Assembly: GCF_000499845.2 (NCBI RefSeq)
Contig: NC_023753.2
Location: 19,628,477 to 19,692,476, forward strand
Direction of reading: 5' to 3'
DNA length: 64,000 nucleotides
Source: Phaseolus vulgaris
Taxonomy: Eukaryota; Streptophyta; Magnoliopsida; Fabales; Fabaceae
Part shown: in pieces, positions 1 to 9,441 of the stretch
Position numbering within the stretch: the stretch's first letter is position 1
How the letters are laid out: every line of letters begins with the position of its first letter
Translations under genes and position numbers: made by a program
The notes under the pieces: generated by a model
Told to the model about the DNA's origin: nothing
Databases searched by the model: none
The model's input: the letters and a program-made list of their open reading frames with translations, nothing else

Positions 1-1613
1 AGCTCTTCCAAGTCGGTTGCGTGTTGTTCCTTTTGCTGGGTGGTGACTACCATGTCGTCCACATAGGCTTGGACCTTCCGTCCCAATATGGGAGCCAGTA
101 CCCTGTCCATTAGCCGTTGGTAGGTGGCCCCTACGTTTTTTATCCCAAAAGGCATGGCTCTATAGTAATAGCAGGATGATTCGGTCATAAATGTGGTCTT
201 ACACTCCTCCCTAGGATGCATCATGATCTGGTTGTAGCTGGAGAAGGCATCTAGGAAGCTGAGCAATCTGCACCCGGCAGCACTGTCTACTGGGGCATCA
301 ATACTGGGCAGTGGATAAGAATCCTTTGGGCAGGCTTTGTTAAGATCCATGAAGTCGACACACATTCTCCACTTCCCGTTTGCTTTCTTTACTAGCACCA
401 CGTTGGCCAGCCATTCAGGGTACTAGATTTCCCTGATGTGGCCAGCTTTCAACAATTTCGTTGTCTCTTCCCGAATGACCTGTCGCTTCTCTTCGTTAAA
501 CTTTAGTCTTCTTTGGAGGACGGGCAGGACGTTGGGGTCCATAGTGAGGTGATGGCACAAAAAGTCAGGGTCAATGCCGGGCATGTCAGCGGCGGGCCAT
601 GCGAAGGCATCGAGGTGTCTCGCTATGACTTCGGATATTTGGTCCCGCAATTCTATGCTTAGAGATCGCCCATGTTTAAACATATTCCTCCCGATCTCCC
701 TTTCTACAACCCCTTCAGCAGGCTCGGGTCGATTTTCCCTGACGATCTCTTCTCGGGTCACTCCATCTTCCCTTGGTGGTCTGAACGTGATGGAGAATAT
801 TCCTTCACTCGCCTTTAGGATGTTTTCGTAACACCTCTTAGCTTCTCCCTGAACATTCACGATGGTGATTAATGTCCCCTCGAGGGAGGGCAACTTCACT
901 TTCATGTGCCTTGTGGAGGGAACTACCTTCAACCTGTTTAAAGCTGGCCTTCCCAATAGTATGTTGTAAGCTGAGGGTGCATCGACAACAAGGTACCTGA
1001 TTTTAGTGGTGCGCGAAGACAGGTTGTCCGTGAATGTGTTACTTAGTTCAATGGACCCATGGACTTCTACCTCGTTCCCGACAAAGCTGTACAAACGTCT
1101 GGCGTAGGGTGTCAACTATTCTCCGGACAACCGTAGACAACTGAAGGTTGTTAAGAACATAACATTGGTCGAACTTCCTTGATCTACGAGGACGTGGCGT
1201 ACCCTCCTCCCGGCAGCGATTAGAGAAATTACCAACGGGTCGTTATCGTGGGATACAACACCTTGGAGATCGGCTTGCATGAAGGTGAGGTCGACGTCGG
1301 GAGCGAGATCTGTCTGTCGTGCCTCCACTGTTGCCTAGGAGGCACGTTCCTCTCTTGGGAAATCCCCCGAGATGGTGTTTACCTCTCCATGAATAGGAAC
1401 CTCGTGCCCCTGATATTCTCCCGTAGCCACCAATGTTTGATCTTTCGTTTCTTCTTGTAGGTAGTCCTTCAAGAATCCGCTCTTTACTAACTCGTCTAGT
1501 TGATGCGCCAGGGCTAAACAGTTTCATATATGGTGGCCATTCGCCTGATGGAATTCACACTAAGCGTTCTTGTTGGGCCCCATCTTCCTATCAGTCTTCG
1601 CTTGTACCTTCCA
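1..1613 (-). pseudogene. Relic A: decayed Tat-type Ty3/Gypsy gag-pol, left part (RT, protease)
   Basis: On the minus strand the 3'-most part visible is reverse transcriptase: a YVDDMVV catalytic motif lies near 45-65 and an RT fingers/palm segment runs to about 540. Upstream come a linker and an aspartic protease with a DQGSS active site near 1166-1185, as in Tat elements. Frames are broken: in-frame TAG codons lie at 423-425 and 1116-1118, and frameshifts lie near 1330-1530. RNase H and integrase would lie beyond position 1. The copy stops at 1613, where element B was inserted, and resumes at 18456. It is the oldest and most decayed gag-pol here and is not functional. Confidence 0.85.
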
Positions 1614-2555
1614 TGATGAGAATCAACTAAAGGTGGCTTTTTATAATGAAGAACAAGATCATTCGCCTTCACATTTAAAGTTTTTCTTGTTAATCTTTGC
1701 AAAAGATAAAGCCCAAGCCCAAGCCCAAGAAGGCCAAAGCCCCCAAAAGCCCAAAGACCATCCCAAAGGTGCTTAGAGGGAAACATTAGAAACCTCTATT
1801 GTTAAAGCATCTTTTAGTCTTTAGTTAAGAGTCTTAGGGGGGGGGGGGTGTTAGTAGATAGGTGTAGGAGTAAATAAGGAGGTGCCAAAGTGAGAGAAGG
1901 GATCACACCTTCCTCATGCTTTGTTTTAGGCGCAAATTCTAAAAGCTTTTTAGGAGGGAGTTTTTGAATTTGTGTAGCTTACTTTTCAGCACCTTAGGCT
2001 ATAAATAGAGGTGCTCTCTTTGTAAAATTCAGATTGGAATTAATCTAAGAAAACTCTACTCAAATTTTGAGTGAACTTTGGAGAGCTTTGAGCCTTCTTC
2101 TCTAGTCTTATCTTGATGGATCAATGGAGTCCTCAAGTGGTGGCATCACTCTCATCTAGGAGCATTCCACACTTCTAGTGGCGAGATCATCCATCCTCCT
2201 TCCATCTTCATGAGCAATTCTTCTCTCCTTCCTTTCTCCTCTTTCTATTGTTTTTGTTAGCTTGTGTTCTTGAGTTTTGGTTTGGTGTTCTTGCTGTTTT
2301 TATGAGTTTTGGTTCGGCAGTTTTATATTTCAGTCCATTCATCTTGTTCCTTTGCTTTTCTTGCTCTTTTGTTCGGTTCAATTTGACTATAATTGGTTCA
2401 TCCAAATGAATTTGGGATTTGGTACTAGTTTTTGGTGAGTTCTTGTCTTAGAACAATGATCCAACTCTAAGAAAAGTGCCTCTATAATGTCCAACTCAAG
2501 GTGATTCCTAAGAATGTCAAGAATCATTCTCTATATGGCTAGTGGAATCACATCA
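1614..2555 (+). repeat. 5' LTR of element B
   Basis: This starts TGATGAGAATC, ends AATCACATCA and pairs with 17514-18455. It contains a TATA-like box at 1999-2008 and a run of 12 G at 1837-1848, retained at the same length in the partner. The 5-bp TTCCA duplication lies just outside. A diverged relative occurs as a reversed solo LTR at 45573-46622. Confidence 0.95.
1999..2008 (+). promoter_or_regulatory. TATA box of the element B LTR promoter
   Basis: The sequence CTATAAATAG matches a plant TATA box. It lies about 550 bp before the LTR end, so transcription would start around 2030. The same box is in the 3' LTR (17899-17908) and, reversed, in the related solo LTR near 46200. The role is inferred from motif and position. 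Confidence 0.7.
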
Positions 2556-2557
2556 TG

Positions 2558-2569
2558 TGGTATCATGAG
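2558..2569 (+). promoter_or_regulatory. Primer-binding site of element B (initiator tRNA-Met type)
   Basis: TGGTATCATGAG begins two bases after the 5' LTR. The common plant site is TGGTATCAGAGC, complementary to the 3' end of initiator tRNA-Met. The first eight bases match, and the next few fit if one T is an insertion. This marks where minus-strand DNA synthesis would be primed. Confidence 0.75.
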
Positions 2570-3901
2570 TCTTAGGTTCTTCTTGCTTAATTGTTGAGTT
2601 GTGTGCACTTTAATTTCAAGAGCTCTTTAATTTCTTGGAATCTAAGTTTCTGTTTTAGAATTTTAATTGAGTATTCTTGCTGTTTTTTTTTTCTTTTACA
2701 CCAAGTGCTTGTGAAAAGGTTTATGGCACTCATAATTCTTATGAGTATGGTTGCTCTATTGGAATGGCATTATCCTTCCTAGAGTTTACCTTAAGCTTCC
2801 TTTCACTTGTTGTTAAAATTTGTGATGTGTCTTTTAATTTCGTAATCATGTCAAGTTTTGTCTTAGTCATGTTATTCCATAATTGTCATTACTTCTAGTA
2901 GTACTTTTCTTGTTTTGATTGTTTCTTGCTTTAGTGTCTATAATTTTCTGAATTGATATTGATCCTTTGTGCATTTTCTTTTTAGAATTGAGTTCATACT
3001 TGTATTCTAGACCTATACAAGTTCCAATACATCATTTTCTATTATGTCTTTGCTAGTTCATAATCCTGTTTTTTATTCCTACTAGGATTCCTCTGTTTCT
3101 GAAAAAAGTGCTTACTGTTTCTTCCTTATTGCAATTGATTTACTTACTGGAAAATTCTGAAATTCTGGATTTGAGATATTCAAAGTGTTAGAAAAGAATA
3201 GAAAAAAGAATCATTCAAAAATACGAAGTACACAAAAAATGATAAATAAAATAAAAAAAAGTGTACAATTCTGCCGAAAAAAATACGGTAATCTGGCAGC
3301 GATTTTGAAAAATTTATTTCTCTCAATTGGCTTACTGTATTTAATTGAATCCAGTTCCATTATTGAGTTAACATCTTGAAGTTTCTGTGGTTTAAATTTC
3401 ATAATCCATTTTGCTCTACATAATTCCAGTTAAATCAGTGAATATCAAGCACAGTTTGCATTTTAAAAAAAATTTCCAGTAGCTAATTTTTTGTTTTCTT
3501 CATCTACTCTAGAGCTTTTCCTTAAGTATTCTTTTGTGTGCCTACTTTTCTCATTGAGTTCTTTATTTTCTTGATTGTCTTTCATTCTTACTCTTTGAGT
3601 TTGTCTTACATATAGTTTTCCTTTTGCAATTACCTTTCTTTGTTTATACCTTTTCTTGTTTGTCTTTATTGTTTCATTGATTTGTGGTGGTTGCTTTTGA
3701 GATTGGTGTGCTTGCTTTGACATCTTTCATTTGAGGATTCCAAGGCCTCAAGATCAGATTGGTGCGAGAACATTATTTCTTTGAGAGTGACCTCTTTTTT
3801 CTACCTCATTTCACTTCAGCAGTTTCAATTACCAAGCTCACTGTTTTTGCTAATTTTTAACTTGTTTGTTGCTTTTGTGTGTTTGCTGTTTTTAATTACA
3901 A
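2570..3901 (+). other. Untranslated leader of element B
   Basis: About 1.3 kb of AT-rich, T-run-rich sequence lies between the primer-binding site and the gag start. I see no long frame and no internal tandem repeat. Long leaders are usual in plant Gypsy elements, and packaging signals would be expected here but cannot be recognised by eye. Confidence 0.6.
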
Positions 3902-4386
3902 ATGGCTGGATTTTCAAGTGATGCATCCTACAAGCAGAATTCTCCTTCCAAAGCTTCAATCCTTGGTGAATTACATGAAGCACAAAGAACTATTAGACGC
4001 TTGGAAGAGAAAATGCAAAAGATGGAGGTCCAACAAGCTAGACCATCTCCTTCTATCCATGATGGGCATCATTCTCATAGACCATCTTCAAGAGCCTCTT
4101 CAAATGATTTTGTCCGTGAAGAAGAGCATAGGAGAAGGAGGAATCCACCACAATTTCATGGACAAAGACCTCATCTTCAAGGAGAAAGACATCACTACGG
4201 CAATGGTTACTACCAAGATGCAAAGGCTAGGCTACCTTCGGTCAAGCTTCCTTGTTTTAATGGCTCTAGTGATCCTAATGTATATTTAGATTGGGAGGCT
4301 AAGTGTGAACAAATATTTGAGATCCATGAGATCCAAGATGAGCATAAGCTTAAGCTAGCCACCCTAGAGTTTAGTGATTATGCCAT
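3902..4386 (+). pseudogene. Element B gag, 5' part (interrupted by element C)
   Basis: The frame starts MAGFSSDASYK at 3902. It has a short coiled-coil-like segment (about residues 22-45), a His/Arg-rich low-complexity stretch, then the start of the retrotransposon Gag capsid domain (KLPCFNGSSDPNVYLDWEAK). It runs to the GCCAT target at 4382-4386, where element C begins, and the same frame resumes at 15913. Gag forms the virus-like particle that packages the element RNA. Apart from the insertion, this part is open. Confidence 0.88.
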
Positions 4387-5578
4387 TGATCCTGCCGGCA
4401 ACTCGAACGTGGAGGAATCGCTCTGTAGCACACTCTGTCCCGTCTACGCGACTGCGTTTTCTACAGAATCACCCTCAGAACCTTCTCTGGGATCTCCAAA
4501 CGTGACCTGCAAAACACACAGACGACGCCTCTAGCGGCCGTTTGCACTCCGACGATCAAGTTAGTCCACAGAACCACCAAATGAGAAAACTAGTAGTGTG
4601 TGTGAAAAACTCTTGCTCTCTGTTTTTCGTCTCCCCCTTCTCTCCTTGATCCCTTCTTTTTATCTCTCTCTCTCTCTGTTTTCTGGGCATAACAGAATTC
4701 TGTTATGCTTTTCTGGCATGTGGCAGAACCCTGTTATGCTTTTCAGAGACAGTGTACCTGCAGAATCAGAGAGTGTGGGTGTCTGTGCGTGTCCGCGCGT
4801 CTCTGCGCTGGGCTGCGCCTGTCTGTACCCTTAATGGTACGGAGTGCACTTTTGTCTGGACCGCACCCCTCTCAGATGGTGACACGTGGAGGCCTGCAAC
4901 TCACATCTAACCGCACACGTGTCACTTACTGGAAGGGCTCTAGCGCTTCTCTTTGTGTGCCTAAGTTACGCCCTTGCAGAGTAACTTAGGATATTTCTCT
5001 CATCTGGGTAAGTCGCATACTCTTAGGAGAACGTCGGGTGTGGCTGGTCTAGGCACACTCACCAGACGTTGCTCTCTGCGTATACAGCTTACCCTTCACG
5101 ATGTCACGCACGTAATGGGTTGAGGGAATCACCAATCACTGACTGGTTTACTAGTTCCCTCAGGCCACTCTCGTGCATGATTCCCTGAGGTGTGCTCATG
5201 CGAGATCCATGCGTAACGCTCTCGCTGGGAACCTCAGTCCCAGTTTAACTGCGTGTAACACGAGACCCCGATGACAATACACCCGATGACTGATCAGTGT
5301 TTATTTGCTTCTCGCGTTCTGCCTTCAGGCGTTAGTCTGAGAACTGGTCTGTTGGTGGCCACTTGGCTACTGACCACCGATCACCATTCTGGATGATCTG
5401 TCCCCCGACCTCTCTGCCGCCTGATCTGTCGGTGGTCACTTGGTTACTGACCACCGATCACCGCTCTTGGCGATCGTCTCCCTGACCTCTCTGCCACCTG
5501 GTCCACGTGTCACCCTGCGAGTGGTCCACGTGGTTCTCTGTTGCTGACGTCATCGACTACCGATGACCGATCGGATCA
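4387..5578 (-). repeat. 3' LTR of element C
   Basis: It begins TGATCCTGCCGG and ends CGGATCA on the plus strand and pairs with 14723-15912. It carries a ~76-bp tandem duplication at about 5349-5500 whose units contain inverted arms GGTGGTCA and TGACCACC. A CT microsatellite near 4665 accounts for the 2-bp length difference from its partner. Confidence 0.95.
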
Positions 5579-5590
5579 CAAGCCCCCCAG
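5579..5590 (-). promoter_or_regulatory. Polypurine tract of element C
   Basis: On the minus strand this reads CTGGGGGGCTTG immediately before the 3' LTR. It is the expected primer for plus-strand DNA synthesis. The same tract occurs at the same place in element D (28754-28765). Confidence 0.85.
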
Positions 5591-5644
5591 TCTCGAGTCG
5601 AGAACTCGTTCTCAGCGAAGAGACTAAGTGGTCGTGCCCTCAGT

Positions 5645-5735
5645 CCACGTGGCAAGTGGGGCCGCCTCACGTGCCACCTCACGTGCTGCTTCTTTAACGT
5701 TTGGACTCCCTCTCTTAATCTCGCGACACGTGGCC
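5645..5735 (+). promoter_or_regulatory. Candidate promoter of the antisense gene: four CACGTG boxes (element C)
   Basis: Perfect CACGTG palindromes lie at 5646-5651, 5668-5673, 5680-5685 and 5727-5732, upstream of the spliced antisense gene and just inside the 3' LTR. CACGTG is the core G-box bound by plant bZIP and bHLH factors. CACGTG or ACGTG motifs also precede the antisense gene in D (28821-28985), D's second copy (32635-32811) and F (45207-45212). Promoter function is inferred. Confidence 0.5.
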
Positions 5736-5908
5736 CCATCGACGGCCAGCGCTGCGCGTCGCTTGCGCTTCTCTTATTCAAATTGGCGCGCTCCTTTACT
5801 GTTCCTCCATCTTCTTCATTCTACTCCCAGACTCTCTGCGAACTTTTCCTCTGCGCATCTTTCTTTCCTCAAATTCTCTGCTGCCAAATCTCTTGCGATC
5901 ATCCAAAG

Positions 5909-6174
5909 GTATGGTTTTTCTTCTCCCTGGCCCCTTTTTGGTCATCTTTACCGATTGCATTTATCATTCTGGTTATCATGCATTCATCTTCTCTATTTCC
6001 CTCTCTCGAACCCGCGCTAGGATTTTTTCACGCTCTCATTCTGGCTTCTGCTTCTCCTTCTTCCTCTTTTCACCTGGGCATCTCCTTCTCCTTTCCCCTT
6101 TCTGTTTTCACCGAAACATTCATCATTCCCTCTTCTTCCATTCATTCTGACTTTCGTTTTTCCTCCATTTGCAG
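5909..6174 (+). other. Predicted 5'UTR intron of the element C antisense gene
   Basis: The donor is AAAG|GTATGG and the acceptor TTTGCAG|CTAT, ten bases before the start codon at 6185. Element D has the same arrangement at 29249-29482 (AAAG|GTATGA to CTCCAG|CTAT, then ATG). Matching flanks and position in two diverged copies support real splicing rather than chance. Confidence 0.65.
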
Positions 6175-6184
6175 CTATCTCGCG

Positions 6185-8400
6185 ATGGCTCGCTTGAAAC
6201 AAACTGCGCGTATAGTTGCCTTAACCTCTGGTGCACAGCCTTCCGCGAGTGCGCCAGCTCCACCACCGCCTGTTGCTACTTCCCTCCATGACAACGCCAG
6301 GGTCTACGAATGGGCCTCCCTGGCGTTGCTCGCTGAAACCTCCACTCTACTGCCCCAGGGCCACCTCACGTCCTTGCTGAGCCACAATCCTGATGAGCCT
6401 TACTGCGCCATCGACAGGGAGAATGACTTCAATATCCGAATTCGCATTCCTCCTCGAGGAATGCCCATCTGCGCGGATGACAGGGCCACCAATGGGGTGC
6501 CCTTCGTCTTCATCTACTCCGCTATCTTCAAGAGGTTGAAGCTGCGCCTCCCTTTCACCTTCTTCGAAAAGGAGCTGATGATGGAGTTAAACGTCGCACC
6601 TTGTCAACTCCATCCAAATGCCTGGGCCTTCATCCAGGCATTTCAGATCCTCTACAGTTATTTCGGGCACAACGCCTCCGTGGACGTGTTCCTCTACTTC
6701 TTCGAAGCGAAGAACCCTGGGGACAGGTCCTGGGTTAGCCTGAACGGGGTTGCTGGGCGGGTGCTCCTGGGCCTGTACCAGCAATCCTTCAAAGACTGGA
6801 AGGGCAGATTCTACATGATATCTGCTACCCCTCAAAGTCCAAATCTGCTCGAGGGATACCCCCTCTACTGGGTTCCTGGAGTTGAATTCAAGAAGTCCAG
6901 GGACCTCGAAGCTATGGCTCCCTACGAGCGCGAGCTATGTGGGCTGCTCCTGGGGGCTAAGTACAACTCCGCCCGCCTCATCAAGGATGAATTTGATGTG
7001 GTGGCTTTGAAAAAATATATAGGTAGCTCTTCTTGCACCTCTTAGGATACTTGTCTCTTCTCATGCATGTTTTTATGTGCTTTTTGACTTACTTGCATAA
7101 CTTGGCCAACTAACCCTTCCTTTTCTTGCCTATGCAGACTCAATGACGGGGAAAGACAGGAGGCTGGCCTTGCTAGAGCTTGCCAAGCGTCGGGGAACCA
7201 AGGGCGGGTCCTCCTCTTCTACAACTGAACCCATCGCAGCCCCTCCACTCTCGGTCGCGCCAGCTGAAGGCCCCGAGCTAGGAAAGAAAAGGAAGAGTCT
7301 GGTGAAGGCTTCCACTTCACTTGCCGCTGCTGCCACTGCTGCCTCAACTGAAGAGGAGAGCTCTAGCTCTCCTCTTATACACCGTCAGAGGAAGAAGCCA
7401 GCAGTTGAGGGGGCTTCGTCTCTCCAGCCTGGAGAGATAGAGGTAGTGGAAGTAGAGGAAGGGTCTCCCCTACCTCCCTGTGCTCAACCTGCCTCAGAGC
7501 CCACCAGTCTTCCTTCTCCAGGCCAGCAGTTGCCTCCATATTCTCAACTGCCATCTTCCCCCCCAGCAGGCCAATCACCTGGTCCACCTGTTCATCCTGC
7601 TGGGGGTCCACCACCACCACTGCCAATTCCCACCGCCACTGCTGAAGGTGGGGTGTCCAGCTCGCGCCCAAGCACTTCTGGGGCCAACCACGAAAACTTC
7701 AGCAGGGTCATCACCCTGGTTCGACAGCTCATAAGCAACCGGGAGCTTGTCGAATGGAATGGTGATGAGGTGGATATGCACCTGGCCAAGCAGGTAGTGC
7801 TCTCTCTGGAATTTTCCACCCAGCATCGCAAGCAACTAACCCTGGAGAAGAGGGTGAAGGATCTGGAGCACGACAAGGAGTCACTGCGAAGTGACTTCGA
7901 AGCTGCCCAAGAATCTGTAGAGTTGATGCGGGGCATGGTGGAGAAAGCTAGGAGGGAGTACCTAGCGCAGGTCCAAGAGACCATCAAGACAGAGATCTTG
8001 ATGGGGCAAGCTGTTAGCTCTTTGGACTGCACGGTGGTGGAGCTGCGGGTCGAGACCTCCTCCCTACGCCAACTGAATTCTCAATTAGTGGGGGAGCTCG
8101 AGTCCACCAAAGAAGCAGCTGCTGCTGGGGAGAAGAGACTTGAGGAGGTGGTGGGCAAGCTGTCTGAAGCTGCCTCCTCCCTTGCTGCCGTTACCACTGA
8201 GAGAGATGCTGCGGAGGCCTCAAAGCAAAAAACTGGAGGCGGAGAATGCTGATTTGATGAACGTGGGTGCTGATGCCCTTACTGATGGATTCGAGCTAGC
8301 ACTCGAGCAAATCAGATGCGTTCTCCCAGACCTGGACCTCTCGCAGTTCAACATCTATCATGAAGTGGTAGATGGAAAGCTCATCCCTCCTGCCCCTTAA
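6185..8400 (+). pseudogene. Antisense spliced gene of element C (Transposase_28-like N-domain plus coiled coil)
   Basis: Exon 1 (6185-7022) starts MARLKQTARIV. After a Pro/Ala stretch it holds a globular domain with CADDR, LPFTFFEKEL, QLHPNAWAF, VSLNGVAGR, WKGRFY and GYPLYW, the pattern I associate with Pfam 'putative gypsy type transposon' (Transposase_28; recognised, not searched). After the intron, exon 2 (7138-8400) has a basic KKRK patch, a Pro-rich linker, a ~190-residue coiled coil and a C-terminal VVDGKLIPP motif. The start at 6185 is chosen because it follows the predicted 5'UTR intron; the longer frame from 5783 runs through that intron. A one-base change in an A-run near 8227-8232 shifts the frame, so the tail is out of frame. 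Function is unknown; the basic patches suggest a nuclear protein. Confidence 0.75.
7023..7137 (+). other. Predicted phase-1 intron of the element C antisense gene
   Basis: The donor follows codons for KKYI (ATA G|GTAGCT) and the acceptor is TATGCAG|AC. Splicing gives a GAC codon and reads straight into the exon-2 frame (ISMTGKD-type junction with D inserted). The same phase and position recur at 30288, 33837, 47267 and 63094, so the five copies validate one another. Confidence 0.8.
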
Positions 8401-9324
8401 TCTTTTCTCTTCTCTGTAAATTTAACTTCTGCGCAATTTTTCTTAATACTCCAAAATTTGTATAAGACTTGACTGTGAATACAAACTCTCAATGCTTCTT
8501 CTCTTGCATAAGTTTCTTCCCTTGTATTTTCTTTGAGCTTCACTTATCTTTATGCGCGCGACTAACCGTTAGCTAGCTTAGGTTCAGCGCGATCTTGGGC
8601 TTTATCTTCCCTTTCGCGCACGACTAAGTGTTAACCAGCTTAGGCTTAGCGCGATCTTGAGCTTTGTCTTTCACTTTGCGCACGACTAAGTGTTAACCAG
8701 CTTAGGCTTAGCGCGATCTGCTTCTCTTATTCTTTCGCTTCTACTTGATCACGACTGGCTATTCCCTTAGCTTGGTGTTTGACAGTCCTCGTGCGCTGCT
8801 TTACACCACTAACCAATCACTGACGACTCATCAGTGATCGTTCCTCGATCTTCACCTAGCTTCTCTGTCGCTCTAGCGCTAAGTGCATAAAGAACCTTGG
8901 CATCGATCGCTCGAGGTGATGCCTTGCTTTGGGGAAATAAAAGTGTTTCTCGCTAACCCCTCTTACTTTCCCCAAGGTCATCACCCTTCGGGGCGTTGAG
9001 TCGTTCATTCCCTGCCTCACTCCTGGGGTGAGAAGGGTTTCGGACTAAGAGCTTTACTGGGCCAATATTGGTGCATGCCAGGTGGGTAAGGACATTTTGT
9101 CAAAACCTTTCCTTTCCCTCCCTTGGTCTTACTAGCGCCCCTGGCTTTTCAAACCTTTAACTGCTTGCGCTCACACCTGGGGTGAGGAAGACTTGGATCG
9201 GTGCCCGTACTTGCGCCTAGGGCAAGTAGGGCCTAACCAATCACCTGCACTTGCACCTGGGGCAAGGAGGACTTTAACTTTAATACTTGAGCACACTTGA
9301 TATGCTGGAAATTTTTCTTTAATT
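8401..9324 (-). other. Spacer between the convergent integrase and antisense gene of element C
   Basis: This noncoding stretch separates the 3' ends of two convergent genes. It includes a 62-bp tandem repeat (8554-8720) and, near 9165-9270, shorter degenerate repeats of the form CACCTGGGGTGAGGA and CACCTGGGGCAAGGA. Tat 3' regions are known to be hypervariable and rich in tandem repeats. Confidence 0.7.
8554..8720. repeat. 62-bp tandem repeat, about 2.7 copies
   Basis: Units are anchored by CGACTAA at 8559, 8621 and 8683, with AGCTTAGG and GCGCGATCT repeated in each. The last two units are almost identical. The repeat lies in the hypervariable spacer of element C and has no match elsewhere in the window. 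Confidence 0.85.
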
Positions 9325-9368
9325 GGGTCGCCTCGTTAAAAACCCTCCTTAGGGAAAAGAGTGCCCCC
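9325..9368 (-). promoter_or_regulatory. Conserved block after integrase (TTTTTAACGAGG motif), element C
   Basis: On the minus strand this reads GGGGGCACTC, CCCTAAGGAGGG, then GGTTTTTAACGAGG. Equivalent blocks follow integrase in D (34412-34458), F (47853-47898) and H (57739-57786), while the surrounding spacer is not conserved. A similar motif is common near the 3' end of plant LTR elements. Its role may be in RNA 3'-end formation or plus-strand priming. Confidence 0.6.
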
Positions 9369-9441
9369 TTGTCTGTTCAACTGTTTCCATCACATAGAAA
9401 ACATGTATCTTTTAGCGCGAGAACGCCATTACTGTACAGTT

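Noticed and set aside
4387..5578. Host gene fragments captured in LTR ORFs (repeated 65-94 codon ORFs at 4598, 4705 and 15123)
   Set aside because: Both LTR copies contain them, they lack motifs, and the frames end in the CT-rich and GC-rich LTR sequence.
5783..6184. N-terminal extension of the C antisense ORF upstream of MARLKQTAR
   Set aside because: It runs through a predicted 5'UTR intron (5909-6174) that is matched in D, and its Phe/Ser/Leu-rich translation is not conserved.
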